Source: JANNYA01 sp031422315
GTDB taxonomy: Bacteria > Pseudomonadota > Gammaproteobacteria > Xanthomonadales > SZUA-5
Reading direction: 5' to 3'
Assembly (NCBI GenBank): GCA_031422315.1
Contig: JANOQN010000076.1
Location: forward strand, 1 to 64,000
Length of the DNA stretch: 64,000 nucleotides
Shown: one piece after another, positions 44,611-53,121 of the stretch
Numbering within the stretch: position 1 is the stretch's first letter
How the letters are laid out: every line of letters starts with the position of its first letter
Position numbers and translations under genes: made by a program
Notes under the pieces: model-generated
Told to the model about the DNA's origin: nothing
What the model saw: only the letters and a program-made list of their open reading frames with translations
Database searches by the model: none

Positions 44611-44702
44611 AACATCCTAAACACGATAAAAAAACCCAGCACCAGCGTGATGACGACCGCCACAAACTGATCACGCCGATGCGGAGGAATACGGTTTTGC
44701 AT
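44607..44702 (-). CDS. Tiny predicted membrane protein
   Basis: A 31-residue ORF, 'MQNRIPPHRRDQF' followed by one hydrophobic stretch 'VAVVITLVLGFFIVF'. The ATG comes one base after the autotransporter TAA, and its TGA overlaps the next ORF's ATG as ATGA, so translation is coupled on both sides. The basic N-terminus and single hydrophobic helix suggest an inner-membrane microprotein. It is short enough to be chance; the coupling is the main support. Confidence 0.42.
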   Translation of the reverse strand: MQNRIPPHRRDQFVAVVITLVLGFFIVFRML

Positions 44703-44703
44703 T

Positions 44704-46563
44704 TTAGAATTCGATTCGCAAACCTAAGCTCAGACCGTTTTGCGAAAAGCCCTGCAGTGCCACGGTACGCCGATAGTCGAGGTAGGCTTGCAAGCCTGAG
44801 GGCATGTACCACGTTATGCCCAACCCCACGCTGCCAAAGCGGGTATCAGCCGCGTCGCTGCGGATTAAAATCCGGGTTCGATCCACATCGGATGGGAAAA
44901 ATGCCAGCGTCGGATTACTTTCATTGCGCTGCTCAAAATAGTAGCTCGCGCCGAGATAGGGCACTAAAACACCGCGTTCGATGCTGATGCTGCGATTGGC
45001 TTGGAAATTTAGCGCGGCAACTGTTGAATACACATCTTGACCCAAAATCCGCAGATTCAAACCACCCGCGCCGGTTTCAGTAAAGCTATCGCTATCGGCT
45101 TTGGAATACTCAATCGAGGCGGATGGCGTTAGGTTCCACGCGCCAAAAGTCAGCGGCCAACCAAACGCTAGCGTGCCGGAAAGCTGTTCGGCTTCATACT
45201 CACCGCGTGCGCGGCGGTTTTCAGTGTTGCCACCGGCGGTATAGCGAATCAGCCGAAGTGTAGAAAAATCAAAGCCGCTAACCCCTACTGTGGCATCAAC
45301 GTAAGCACCATTCGGCAAGCTGTAGCTTGAATACAGCGATAGCGAGCTTACTTTGGCATCTAGCGCCCCGCCCGATCCGGCCAAATCCGCTTCATAGCGA
45401 TTAAAGCCCAGCGCAAACCCCGCCACGAAGGCATCGGTAAAGCGATAATCCAAGCCGCCAGAAAGCCCGTAGCGATCGTAGTCAAAACCATCTTCGCGCA
45501 CCGTGCCACGGCGATCACCTTTGCCGCCATCGGCGATCAAAAAGCCGCCCAATTTGGCATCAAGCAGGCCGCCGCCAGCCGTTTCAACATCATCTTGCTG
45601 CAAACCTGCGGGCAGCGTAAAGCCGTTCCAAGTCAGCGATGTAGTCATGGAACTCGCGGTTCGCGTGGCGGAGCCGTGCAGCGTCGCTAAGCGCGTATTG
45701 ATGCGATCTTGCTGCGAACCAGCTTTGTTCTCAATGATCGAGCTGGATTCTGCCGCGGCCTCCTCAGCACCTAATGCGCGAAAGATGTCGGATGCACCTG
45801 CCGAATCCGATTGCCCGAGCGCGGTGCGCAGCGCTTGGCATTGGTCCTGTAACTCGCGGACTAGATTTTGCTTCTTACAAATCGTATCGAGCGATTCGGC
45901 AATGTCCAGCGCTACATCATCATTCGGCAGCAGCCGCGATGTAGTATCGCCAATCGGTGCACCGTCTTTGATGACGAATGTAACTAGCGTTGCACCGCCG
46001 TTGATCGTCAAAGCAAGATTGCCAGCATTCGGATTGGCGGAATCGTTCTCCACAATAGTACCTCCGCGCAGCCCATAGCGAAGGGTTTCGTCCAGTTCAG
46101 TAGTGGCATCGGTGTTCGCAACCACCGAGCCAGTAGCCGACTGAACTTGTGGTGCCGCTAAAAACACCGGCACGCCAGTGAAATTCAGCTGCGTCAATGT
46201 GGCGCTGCCATCGGATGCCTGGGCGCTGCCGCCGCCCAGCACTTCAAATTGCAGACTTACCAATGCCCGGCGCGTGGTTTCTTGAGTGTCAATACCGCAA
46301 TAAGCACTGATCGATCCTTGCACAGTAAAGCTCTGTGTACTGCCTTCAAACACATTGATTTGACCGCTAATCGGCGCGGGAACCAGCGTAGTGTCTAGCT
46401 GTAACAGTGCGTTGGGATTTGCGTTGCAAAAAGCCTGCGTTTTGGCAACAGGGCCCTGCGCAATTTGCATTTGACCATTGCGATTAATAATTAGCGTGGC
46501 CGAACTTGCGGAAAAGCTGATAACTGCGAGTGTGACTGAAGCGACTAAAGTTCGAATTTTCAT
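44704..46563 (-). CDS. Exported protein with C-terminal autotransporter beta-barrel
   Basis: A 619-residue protein. The signal peptide is 'MKIRTLVASVTLAVISFSA', cleaved near 'SSA-TL'. The passenger is short, with a helical part around 'RELQDQCQALRTALG'. From about residue 330 the alternating strands ('YGLSGGLDYRFTDAFVAGF', 'VGLGITWYMPSGLQAYLDY') form an autotransporter barrel, ending in 'GLRIEF' with the terminal Phe recognised by the BAM complex. GAGGAA precedes the ATG. It starts 10 bases after the stop of the large exported protein upstream, so both are one operon. The passenger's function is unknown. Confidence 0.85.
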   Translation of the reverse strand: MKIRTLVASVTLAVISFSASSATLIINRNGQMQIAQGPVAKTQAFCNANPNALLQLDTTLVPAPISGQINVFEGSTQSFTVQGSISAYCGIDTQETTRRALVSLQFEVLGGGSAQASDGSATLTQLNFTGVPVFLAAPQVQSATGSVVANTDATTELDETLRYGLRGGTIVENDSANPNAGNLALTINGGATLVTFVIKDGAPIGDTTSRLLPNDDVALDIAESLDTICKKQNLVRELQDQCQALRTALGQSDSAGASDIFRALGAEEAAAESSSIIENKAGSQQDRINTRLATLHGSATRTASSMTTSLTWNGFTLPAGLQQDDVETAGGGLLDAKLGGFLIADGGKGDRRGTVREDGFDYDRYGLSGGLDYRFTDAFVAGFALGFNRYEADLAGSGGALDAKVSSLSLYSSYSLPNGAYVDATVGVSGFDFSTLRLIRYTAGGNTENRRARGEYEAEQLSGTLAFGWPLTFGAWNLTPSASIEYSKADSDSFTETGAGGLNLRILGQDVYSTVAALNFQANRSISIERGVLVPYLGASYYFEQRNESNPTLAFFPSDVDRTRILIRSDAADTRFGSVGLGITWYMPSGLQAYLDYRRTVALQGFSQNGLSLGLRIEF

Positions 46564-46573
46564 GATCTATTCC

Positions 46574-49204
46574 TCAATCGCAGACATATAGGGTAGGTGG
46601 AACTGAATTCCGGCGACCAATCTGAATCCCGGCTGCATTAGCGATAGATGTAGATTGGCCAAGATTGGTTGCGAGCAAGACGCGCCCGTCTGCACTTTGC
46701 CCATACGCTATTGTTTGACTGACAAAACCTAAGCCAAATCGATCATTTGTTGGATCGCCGTCAAAATCTGCATCAACGTCTAAGTTGAGCTGGCGCGAAA
46801 CGGTTGCAAAATTTCCGCGATTGGCGCTTACCTGCCGAATTTGTTTGCTGTCAATGTCGTATCTAAATAATTGACGTTCCTTGTCAGGGTTGCTGCCTGC
46901 CAAGTCTTCATATGACTGAAAGAGAACAGCATTTTCATTAAAGGTAATAAAAGCGAGGCCAGAGTTAAAGCGCTCATTCGCTGGCCCCGCACCTGAGTTG
47001 GTGATTTGCGTAATCGAGCCTGCTAAATCGGCGACGTACACCTCTGAGGTGCCATCCACATTGCCCGGCGTGCCGACTAAGGGCAGAGAGCGATCTAAGG
47101 AAACAACAGTTCCAGTTCTGCCTAATCGCCGCGTATTTATAAACGATGAAGTAACTGGTGCACTCAAGCCGCGATTGGCAAATGCGGGCTCAAAGAGAGT
47201 TTGGTTAGCTCTGTCAAAAATATAGAGTTGATTTGACACTCTCAATCCAGGCAAATTGCGGAACCTTAGGCCGCGATTTGAACCCAACAGAATTATCGTG
47301 GATGAAAACGCAACTTTTTGGCCGTCGCCATTAAGTGAAAGGTCTATCCCAAAAATGTCAGAAGTCGACAAAGCGTTGGGTAGCCCCGCAGCGTTCCGAA
47401 TTTGCTCGGATAGATTGGTAGCTTCCCCTGTCGCGTTATTAGTGATTTGCAGTTTCGACATCTCCGTCGAGTTACCTTGGAATGCACCGTTGTAGACAAG
47501 CGTCGTAGTTCCGTCCGCAGAATCAATAGCGGCTTCATTGGCTGCTGAAATCCGCGCTGGCGAGCTGCTAAGCGTGATGTTAGGAAAACCACTAACAGTT
47601 AAACGGGGCAGATCGCGTCCGTCTATTTGCTCAACTTGCTGCCCATTTATATTTTGGAAAAAAGCAAATGCGCGTGACTGCAATACCAAACTGCCGTTGG
47701 TTCGCCAGCTTGCAATATTGTATGTCTGTTCACTGTTTTGGGTAATTGGAATGATTTGCCGGGTGGTTCTATCTAGCGCAACTACCTCTTGAACTCGTGT
47801 GTCAAATCGTGGATCAATTCGCGTGTTGTTTGGATCATCACGGGTAAACAACACGTAGCGGCCATCCAGGGACAATGGCCCACCGGCCGATTGGTTAAAA
47901 TCGCCGCCAATACCAAACTGCAATCCAGCCGGAACCTCCTCGACTCGGCAAAGCCTTCGATCTGGAATAATGCTGCTGAGTTGAATGGCCGGGCAAGTCA
48001 AAGGCCAACGATAAGGCTGCGCCACACCGGTTTCTTGGCATTCAATTTCTGCGGTGGTTTCAGCAGCCTGTGGAATGCAGTTATTGAGGAAGTAGGTCAA
48101 GGTTTGCGAATTGCCTGCCGTTGGCGTGATCGCAACGGTCGGCGGCAAAAGTGAAAATGCGGCTGTCGCGGTGGTGTTGATTCGGCAGCTAACTGGATTG
48201 TTTGTGGTGATTTGAATGCTGCGTACGGTTGCGGCCGCGCCGTTGGGGTGATAGCGCAGTGGGCTCGGGGCGGGCGTGACAACATTTGTTACAGGCACAG
48301 CGCCTAATGGCAGCTCAAATACGGCAGCGATAAGGCTGAGGAGATCCCCGGTACCAAGCTGGCTCGTGAGCACTAAGGTATTCTGCCCGGTTGAAAGCCG
48401 CGCTGAGATGTCATGGCTAGTCTGATCCCAAAGCCCGCCATTCACCGGCGCTCCACCAGGAAAAACCGATCCTGGCGAGTTGGGCACGCTATTGCCGCTA
48501 AAGTTTGCGCCATTGGGGATAACCGTAACACCATTGATGGCAAAGCCATTGTCGGGCGGAGTTTGTCCATCAGAGACGACTAATCGAAGCGTTGCAAGCC
48601 CGCCGCTATAGTTTATGCCGCCCAACGTCGCATTCCAGTTGTTGGCATCAAAAGCATTATTGGAGTTCGAATCGTTACCTAAGAACACCACGATATCGCG
48701 ATTGTTACTGGCGATGCCGTCATCAAAAAATACCAGCAGCGACGCGCCGTTGAACGCGGAGCCAGTCAGCGTGGGGACATTAGCGAGTGTGTATGAGCCA
48801 TTTTGCTGTACTTGCGCGGTGACATCCGCTCGGTACGCGCGCGATTCGGTATACGTCGGCCCCCAGCCATTGTCGGAACTCACACCTAGGGATGTTCCAA
48901 TGAGCGCCGTGCCGTTGAAGGTCAACGTTGAATTGCCGCTATTGCCGGAAGCCGTTGGCCCATGCCACAGCAATATAGCTTGCGTCACCCTTCCCGTAAC
49001 ACCGTTGACGGCAATGCTGCCTGCGGTGTTTCCACGCAAACCACCTTGACCAAAAACGGCGAAATCTGTGTTGGTGCGCGTTTCGGCGCGGGTTAGCTCG
49101 CTGCCAAAACCTAAAGTGGTAATTCCAAGAGCTAGCAGGGCTACTATCGATCCCGGAACCAAACGCCGCGTCAAACTCAGCGGCTCAAACAGCCTATTTT
49201 TCAT
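46574..49204 (-). CDS. Large exported protein with C-terminal propeller-like repeats
   Basis: An 876-residue protein. ATG 49204 gives 'MKNRLFEPLSLTRRLVPG', then a hydrophobic stretch 'SIVALLALGITTLGFGSELT', a signal peptide. A longer ORF to 49267 exists but the N-terminus then lies outside a signal context. The N-terminal third has a DUF11-like exported-domain style ('AILLWHGPTASGNSGNSTLT', 'ASLLVFFDDGIA'). Later segments 'GPLSLDGRYVLFTRDD' and 'LSLNGDGQKVAFSSTIILLG' are PD40-type strands like those in the protein at 31322. Cysteines may form disulfides. It is followed by the autotransporter-barrel gene, suggesting a surface partner. Function unknown. Confidence 0.78.
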   Translation of the reverse strand: MKNRLFEPLSLTRRLVPGSIVALLALGITTLGFGSELTRAETRTNTDFAVFGQGGLRGNTAGSIAVNGVTGRVTQAILLWHGPTASGNSGNSTLTFNGTALIGTSLGVSSDNGWGPTYTESRAYRADVTAQVQQNGSYTLANVPTLTGSAFNGASLLVFFDDGIASNNRDIVVFLGNDSNSNNAFDANNWNATLGGINYSGGLATLRLVVSDGQTPPDNGFAINGVTVIPNGANFSGNSVPNSPGSVFPGGAPVNGGLWDQTSHDISARLSTGQNTLVLTSQLGTGDLLSLIAAVFELPLGAVPVTNVVTPAPSPLRYHPNGAAATVRSIQITTNNPVSCRINTTATAAFSLLPPTVAITPTAGNSQTLTYFLNNCIPQAAETTAEIECQETGVAQPYRWPLTCPAIQLSSIIPDRRLCRVEEVPAGLQFGIGGDFNQSAGGPLSLDGRYVLFTRDDPNNTRIDPRFDTRVQEVVALDRTTRQIIPITQNSEQTYNIASWRTNGSLVLQSRAFAFFQNINGQQVEQIDGRDLPRLTVSGFPNITLSSSPARISAANEAAIDSADGTTTLVYNGAFQGNSTEMSKLQITNNATGEATNLSEQIRNAAGLPNALSTSDIFGIDLSLNGDGQKVAFSSTIILLGSNRGLRFRNLPGLRVSNQLYIFDRANQTLFEPAFANRGLSAPVTSSFINTRRLGRTGTVVSLDRSLPLVGTPGNVDGTSEVYVADLAGSITQITNSGAGPANERFNSGLAFITFNENAVLFQSYEDLAGSNPDKERQLFRYDIDSKQIRQVSANRGNFATVSRQLNLDVDADFDGDPTNDRFGLGFVSQTIAYGQSADGRVLLATNLGQSTSIANAAGIQIGRRNSVPPTLYVCD

Positions 49205-49303
49205 AGCATTTCTCTCAGTTAATAAAGTTGCGTGTGGTAAGAGCCGCGAGGTTTCGATTCCTGACAAGGAGTCGATTGCGGACGCGAAGAATTTTCGAAA
49301 AAC

Positions 49304-49864
49304 CTACCCATCCCCCAAAACCCCCACCAAAAACACAGCCAATTGCGCCTGCGAATGCGTGCCGGTTTTAAGAAAAATTTGCTTCAAATAAGTGCGGCCA
49401 GTTTCATAGCCCACGCCGATATCGCTACACGCGGAGCGCAGCTTCAAATTTCGTGCAAACGCGGCGGCAAATCGGGCGAGCGTTGGGGTAATGCCCAGCG
49501 CAGTAACCAAGCGCAGCGCAATCGCCTCGGGTGAACCGGGTTCGGGGCGGGCCCTTGCAGGCGTGGGCTCAGCTTTTGTTGCGGCGCGGCGTTTACGGCT
49601 GGGCTCAGCTTGCAAGAGCCGCGCGGGGCTGGCGTGCTTTGCGCGCTCAAGCCGCGCTGTGCGTTCCCCATCCAATGGCATGCCGAGCATCTTTTCAGGT
49701 TGATTTAACATGCACTGTGCCTGATGCACCGGCCTGCTGTAATCACCCAATTGGGGGGAACATGAAGGTTTTGTGCAAAGTTTTGGCGCGCTATTGACAC
49801 ACTCGATTTGCACCGCGCGTACTAGCGATTCCTGCGCGGCGAACCTGGTCGAAAATTCCTGCAC
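49304..49864 (-). CDS. Small protein with LuxR-type helix-turn-helix
   Basis: A 186-residue ORF with GTG start at 49864, six bases after GGAG. The C-terminal 60 residues, 'GITPTLARFAAAFARNLKLR', 'CSDIGVGYETGRTYLKQIF' and 'KTGTHSQAQLAVFLVGVLG', match the LuxR/GerE four-helix DNA-binding domain. The upstream 110 residues are Arg/Ala/Pro rich and show no receiver or sensor domain. It may be a shortened relative of longer LuxR proteins of this group or a stand-alone regulator. It is divergent from the secreted protease gene, with 246 bases between. Confidence 0.62.
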   Translation of the reverse strand: MQEFSTRFAAQESLVRAVQIECVNSAPKLCTKPSCSPQLGDYSRPVHQAQCMLNQPEKMLGMPLDGERTARLERAKHASPARLLQAEPSRKRRAATKAEPTPARARPEPGSPEAIALRLVTALGITPTLARFAAAFARNLKLRSACSDIGVGYETGRTYLKQIFLKTGTHSQAQLAVFLVGVLGDG

Positions 49865-50110
49865 GGGCTGCTCCTAAGTTTATCTATCCACCCAAATGGG
49901 TAGCGATCACCTTAGAAGTGTTGCGAGTTGGGGAAACCTCTCAGCTGGATTGCAAATAAAATTTTAGTGCAAGAAGCGCTCTCGCTATTGCTCGGCTTTT
50001 GCCAGCCAAATTTTTTTGCAATGAACAGCTGCTTTTCTTGCAATACCGCACTTGCACGCCGCAATTAGCATCCAGCGCGTTGTTCTTTCCTTCGCTATCG
50101 AGCCCACACC

Positions 50111-51361
50111 ATGAAAACCATTTTGTCTATTGCACTTTTTTCCGCGCTAACCAACCTGGCTAACTTCGCGCACGCACAATCATCTGTTGACGATAAGCTG
50201 CCAGCAGAATTTATCGATGATGCCAACAGCCATCAAACCCTTGACGAAGCTTGGGCGCTACTGGCAACGCAATACCCAGGTTTTGCCGGCTACTATCAAG
50301 ATGGTGATCAGCTTATCGTGCAGCTTTCCGATGTGCAGGCGCGCGCGGCGGGCACAAGGGTTGATCAGCTTTTAAGCATGCTGAGCGCAGCGCAAAAATC
50401 CGATAATGTGCGCACGCAATCGGTCAAATATGGCTTTGATCAGCTCTACAAATGGCACTTTAGCCTGATTGATTTGATGAATGACACGCGCTTTAATGTG
50501 CATAGCTTTGACTTAGACGAAGTCAACAACGTCATCGCGCTGAGCCTTGATGCAGGCGCATCGCGATCTCAATTAATCGACTTGCAAAAGTCGGTCGCTG
50601 CCAGCGGTGTGCCAGCCGATGCCGTGGTGATTCGCTTAGAACAATCACCCACCGCAACGCTGGGCCTAAGTGATCGCATCAATCCAACCCCGGGCGGCGC
50701 AGAAATTGGCTACACCGGCGATGATGGCAAAGGCTACGTCTGCTCGCTCGGGCTCAACGTAAAACGCGGCAACGACGTAGGCTTCATTACCGCCGCGCAC
50801 TGCCAAGACCGCAACGGTGAAGTCTACCGGCAAGCGGGTGTTCGCATTGGCGCATCGGTTTCGGTAGGCCCGACGGTTTCGACCGGCTGCCCATCGGGCG
50901 CAACGTGCAAATATTCCGATGCGCTGTTCGCCAAGTACGATACCGCAGCATTCGCAGCCAAACAGAAAATAGCCTACGCACCCAGCGGCGCGGGCAATGT
51001 GCAGGGCAATTTGCACGTCATTCAAGTGCTTTCCACACCCGCAGTAGGCACCGCCGTTTGGAAAACTGGCCGCACCACCGGCAGCACCAACACGGTGATT
51101 GCATCCACCTGCCAGCGCCTGAAATACGCCAGCTACCCCACGACGTTTTTATGCGTGAATAAGGTCGACACCCAGTTCTCCAGAGGCGGCGATTCCGGCG
51201 GCCCGGTTTGGATCGTATCCGGCGGCAACAACATCACTTTCACCGGCTTAGTCAGCGGCGGCGGCGGCTGGCAATTCGGACCGTTTGCATCAGGCACCGG
51301 ATACTACTCGCCCATGAGCGCTATTCAGAAGGATTTGGGGGCTTTGACTGTGGCGTATTGA
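50111..51361 (+). CDS. Secreted chymotrypsin-fold serine protease (alpha-lytic/streptogrisin-like)
   Basis: A 416-residue prepro-protease. The signal peptide is 'MKTILSIALFSALTNLANF' cleaved at 'AHA-QS'. A pro-region of about 165 residues follows, which in this family folds the enzyme and is then removed. The protease domain has 'GFITAAHCQD' (His230), 'CKYSDALFAKY' (Asp270) and 'RGGDSGGPVWIV' (Ser362), giving the S1 triad. Cysteine pairs near the triad would form disulfides. Such enzymes are common in predatory and lytic xanthomonads. A strong hairpin follows 39 bases after the stop. Confidence 0.93.
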   Translation: MKTILSIALFSALTNLANFAHAQSSVDDKLPAEFIDDANSHQTLDEAWALLATQYPGFAGYYQDGDQLIVQLSDVQARAAGTRVDQLLSMLSAAQKSDNVRTQSVKYGFDQLYKWHFSLIDLMNDTRFNVHSFDLDEVNNVIALSLDAGASRSQLIDLQKSVAASGVPADAVVIRLEQSPTATLGLSDRINPTPGGAEIGYTGDDGKGYVCSLGLNVKRGNDVGFITAAHCQDRNGEVYRQAGVRIGASVSVGPTVSTGCPSGATCKYSDALFAKYDTAAFAAKQKIAYAPSGAGNVQGNLHVIQVLSTPAVGTAVWKTGRTTGSTNTVIASTCQRLKYASYPTTFLCVNKVDTQFSRGGDSGGPVWIVSGGNNITFTGLVSGGGGWQFGPFASGTGYYSPMSAIQKDLGALTVAY

Positions 51362-51399
51362 GATTAGTGGCCCTTATTGCGCCTAATCGGAACGCACAA

Positions 51400-51434
51400 A
51401 ATCGCTCAGCAAGTGTTTGATTTGCTGGGCGATT
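51400..51434 (+). terminator. Long hairpin after the secreted protease
   Basis: AATCGCTCAGCAA (51400-51412) pairs with TTGCTGGGCGATT (51422-51434), 13 bp with one G-U pair and a 9-base loop. No clear T run follows, so it may slow or protect the 3' end rather than being a classical terminator. Confidence 0.55.
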
Positions 51435-51657
51435 GCAATTACTGGGCGCCCGTGCTTATTACTCACGTGCTTACTCAGCAGGGCAAAGCGCAGCGTTCAC
51501 TGCTCGCGCTTCCCTGACAGACACTAGCACCCAATATCGCAGGCGTTTGTTCGAGAGAAGTCTCGTTCAAAGATCTCAGGAAACCACCCGCCGTGGTAGT
51601 GCGCGTCAAGCTAACGGATCAGAAAGTTAACCGAAAAAGTAAGCGCAAATGTTAGGC

Positions 51658-51698
51658 AAAAAATTGCCCAGTGAACGCAGGGTTTCCCGGGCAATTTC
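51658..51698 (-). terminator. Rho-independent terminator of the lipoprotein gene
   Basis: On the minus strand AAATTGCCC (51698-51690) pairs with GGGCAATTT (51670-51662), a perfect 9-bp stem, and is followed by a run of T's (seven consecutive A's on the + strand at 51658-51664). It lies 20-60 bases after the stop of the gene ending at 51718. The loop is about 19 bases, longer than usual, but has a GC-rich base. Confidence 0.78.
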
Positions 51699-51717
51699 AA
51701 ATGCATGAATTGGCAAT

Positions 51718-52800
51718 CTAGTTCGCTAGACAGAGCGCAGCATTAACAGGCCGTTGCTCTTTTACGGCAGATAGCTTTTCTTCAGCGCAAATTTGCGCCC
51801 GCAATTGAGCCGTTAAACTATTACTTTCTGTAATGTTTGTAACTTGCAGCTTCAGTAAGCTTGCCGGTACGGCAAGTGCGGCTTTTGCAACTTCAAAAGG
51901 GATTGCTGCAATCGCTAACGCTTCGCTTGGACGGGTGTCGGTATGCTTGGTTAACATGCCGTTTTCAAAGGTCGAATCAAGCGTTACAGTGTTTCCAAAG
52001 CTGGCTTTTAACTCAATCATCTCAATGGGTGCACCTTGTGGAAGCTCAATGAGTACTGACACTATCGTCGCGCCGTCTCGTAAGAAACGAAGTACGTGCG
52101 TTTGATCTCGGCGGTATGCAATACCTGGAAATTTTCCTGATTTGGACTCACTCGCAGGCACATCAATTTCGTTATGTTTGACTAACGGCGAATGTTTCAA
52201 TTCATATCGACCATCATTCATTACATGAGTCAGCTCCAGGGCAAAATCGGACAAATGTAAATCGTCTCTGGGGTTTAGGACCTGCTCGACCTTATGAGCG
52301 AAGCTGGAACAATCAATTTGAGGCGACGCGGCGATAGAGTACGTTTGCACACGATTATTTTTAAGTGGACTGCCACTCAGCGTCGCAACTGCGGCATTTG
52401 CTTGAGCAAGTGCGACGACAATGCTCGCAGTTTGGTCGGTTGAACTTGCACTTGACGTCGTCAGTAACCCAGAAGGAGTCGTCGTAACGACCATTTTGTC
52501 GGAGCGAAAAGCGTTGTGGTCAAGCGCTAGTGTGTAACGTTTTGAAGCGTCCGCAACCAATGGAAGCATCGTAATTTTTACCGTATCGTTGATATCACAA
52601 TTTTTCTTGTCTGGATTCAGTGTAGACGAACGCGTAAATGTCAGCTCGACCGGGCGAAGCGGCAAGTAGTAACTAACGCCAGGCATCGAACTGGAGTTAG
52701 GGTGGCTTTCTATAAAGGCGCACCCCGTAAAAGCGGTCATTAGCGCAATCGAAATCAGCGTTAATCGGCAAGCGCTACAGTCGAAATTTTGGGGATTCAT
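51718..52800 (-). CDS. Hypothetical lipoprotein
   Basis: A 360-residue protein with a lipoprotein signal: 'LTLISIALMTAFTGCAF', where the Cys of the lipobox 'FTGC' would be lipidated. The ATG at 52800 has GAGG seven bases upstream; an ORF from 52878 is open but less likely. The mature part has 'VDASKRYTLALDHNAFRSDK' -like beta strands and no catalytic motif. It is divergent from the AT-rich protease island, with 321 bases between. It may be a substrate-binding or envelope-stress protein; nothing specific is supported. Confidence 0.72.
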   Translation of the reverse strand: MNPQNFDCSACRLTLISIALMTAFTGCAFIESHPNSSSMPGVSYYLPLRPVELTFTRSSTLNPDKKNCDINDTVKITMLPLVADASKRYTLALDHNAFRSDKMVVTTTPSGLLTTSSASSTDQTASIVVALAQANAAVATLSGSPLKNNRVQTYSIAASPQIDCSSFAHKVEQVLNPRDDLHLSDFALELTHVMNDGRYELKHSPLVKHNEIDVPASESKSGKFPGIAYRRDQTHVLRFLRDGATIVSVLIELPQGAPIEMIELKASFGNTVTLDSTFENGMLTKHTDTRPSEALAIAAIPFEVAKAALAVPASLLKLQVTNITESNSLTAQLRAQICAEEKLSAVKEQRPVNAALCLAN

Positions 52801-53121
52801 GTTTTTACCTCGGTCATTGGCGGAAATCTCACTTGCTAAGACAGATGCCTCAGCGAATCCTGACACTATCAAAGTCAAAAAATATGCAACCTGAGCGCAG
52901 TCTGAATTTACTAACTATTTTCGTAAATTCTATGTGACGCAATCGACAGTTGCATAGATTAGGCATAGTTTCAGGGCGTCTTAGCCTAGCTAAAAAAATC
53001 GGAGTTTGTGGTGTCAGGTTCTATTCCCTACGCTATCTATTGTTCGTTAATGTTTTTTTACTCAACATTTCAATTGATTTATGTTGGTGCTTTTTGGGTA
53101 ATTATAGGCTGATGGTGAAGC
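52801..53121. other. AT-rich non-coding gap before the protease island
   Basis: This 321-base gap between divergent genes is AT-rich. A 60-residue ORF at 52950-53132 has an unusual run of hydrophobic and cysteine residues but no ribosome binding site that I can support. The promoters of both flanking genes should be here. TATAGG near 53102-53110 is a possible -10 for the + strand gene. I see no clear palindrome. Confidence 0.6.

Larger units (their letters stand above)
51362..51717. other. Non-coding gap with hairpins
   Basis: This 356-base gap separates the secreted protease from a convergent lipoprotein gene. The only reading frame of note on the + strand (65 residues from 51433) has no protein-like character. 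The gap holds a 13-bp hairpin at 51400-51434 and a rho-independent terminator for the minus-strand gene at 51658-51698. The partly repeated words CGTGCTTA and CTCA around 51450-51475 have no clear meaning. Confidence 0.7.

Noticed and set aside
51433..51630. A 65-residue ORF after the secreted protease
   Set aside because: Low-complexity, Arg/Ser-rich composition without a start signal, and it contains hairpin sequence.
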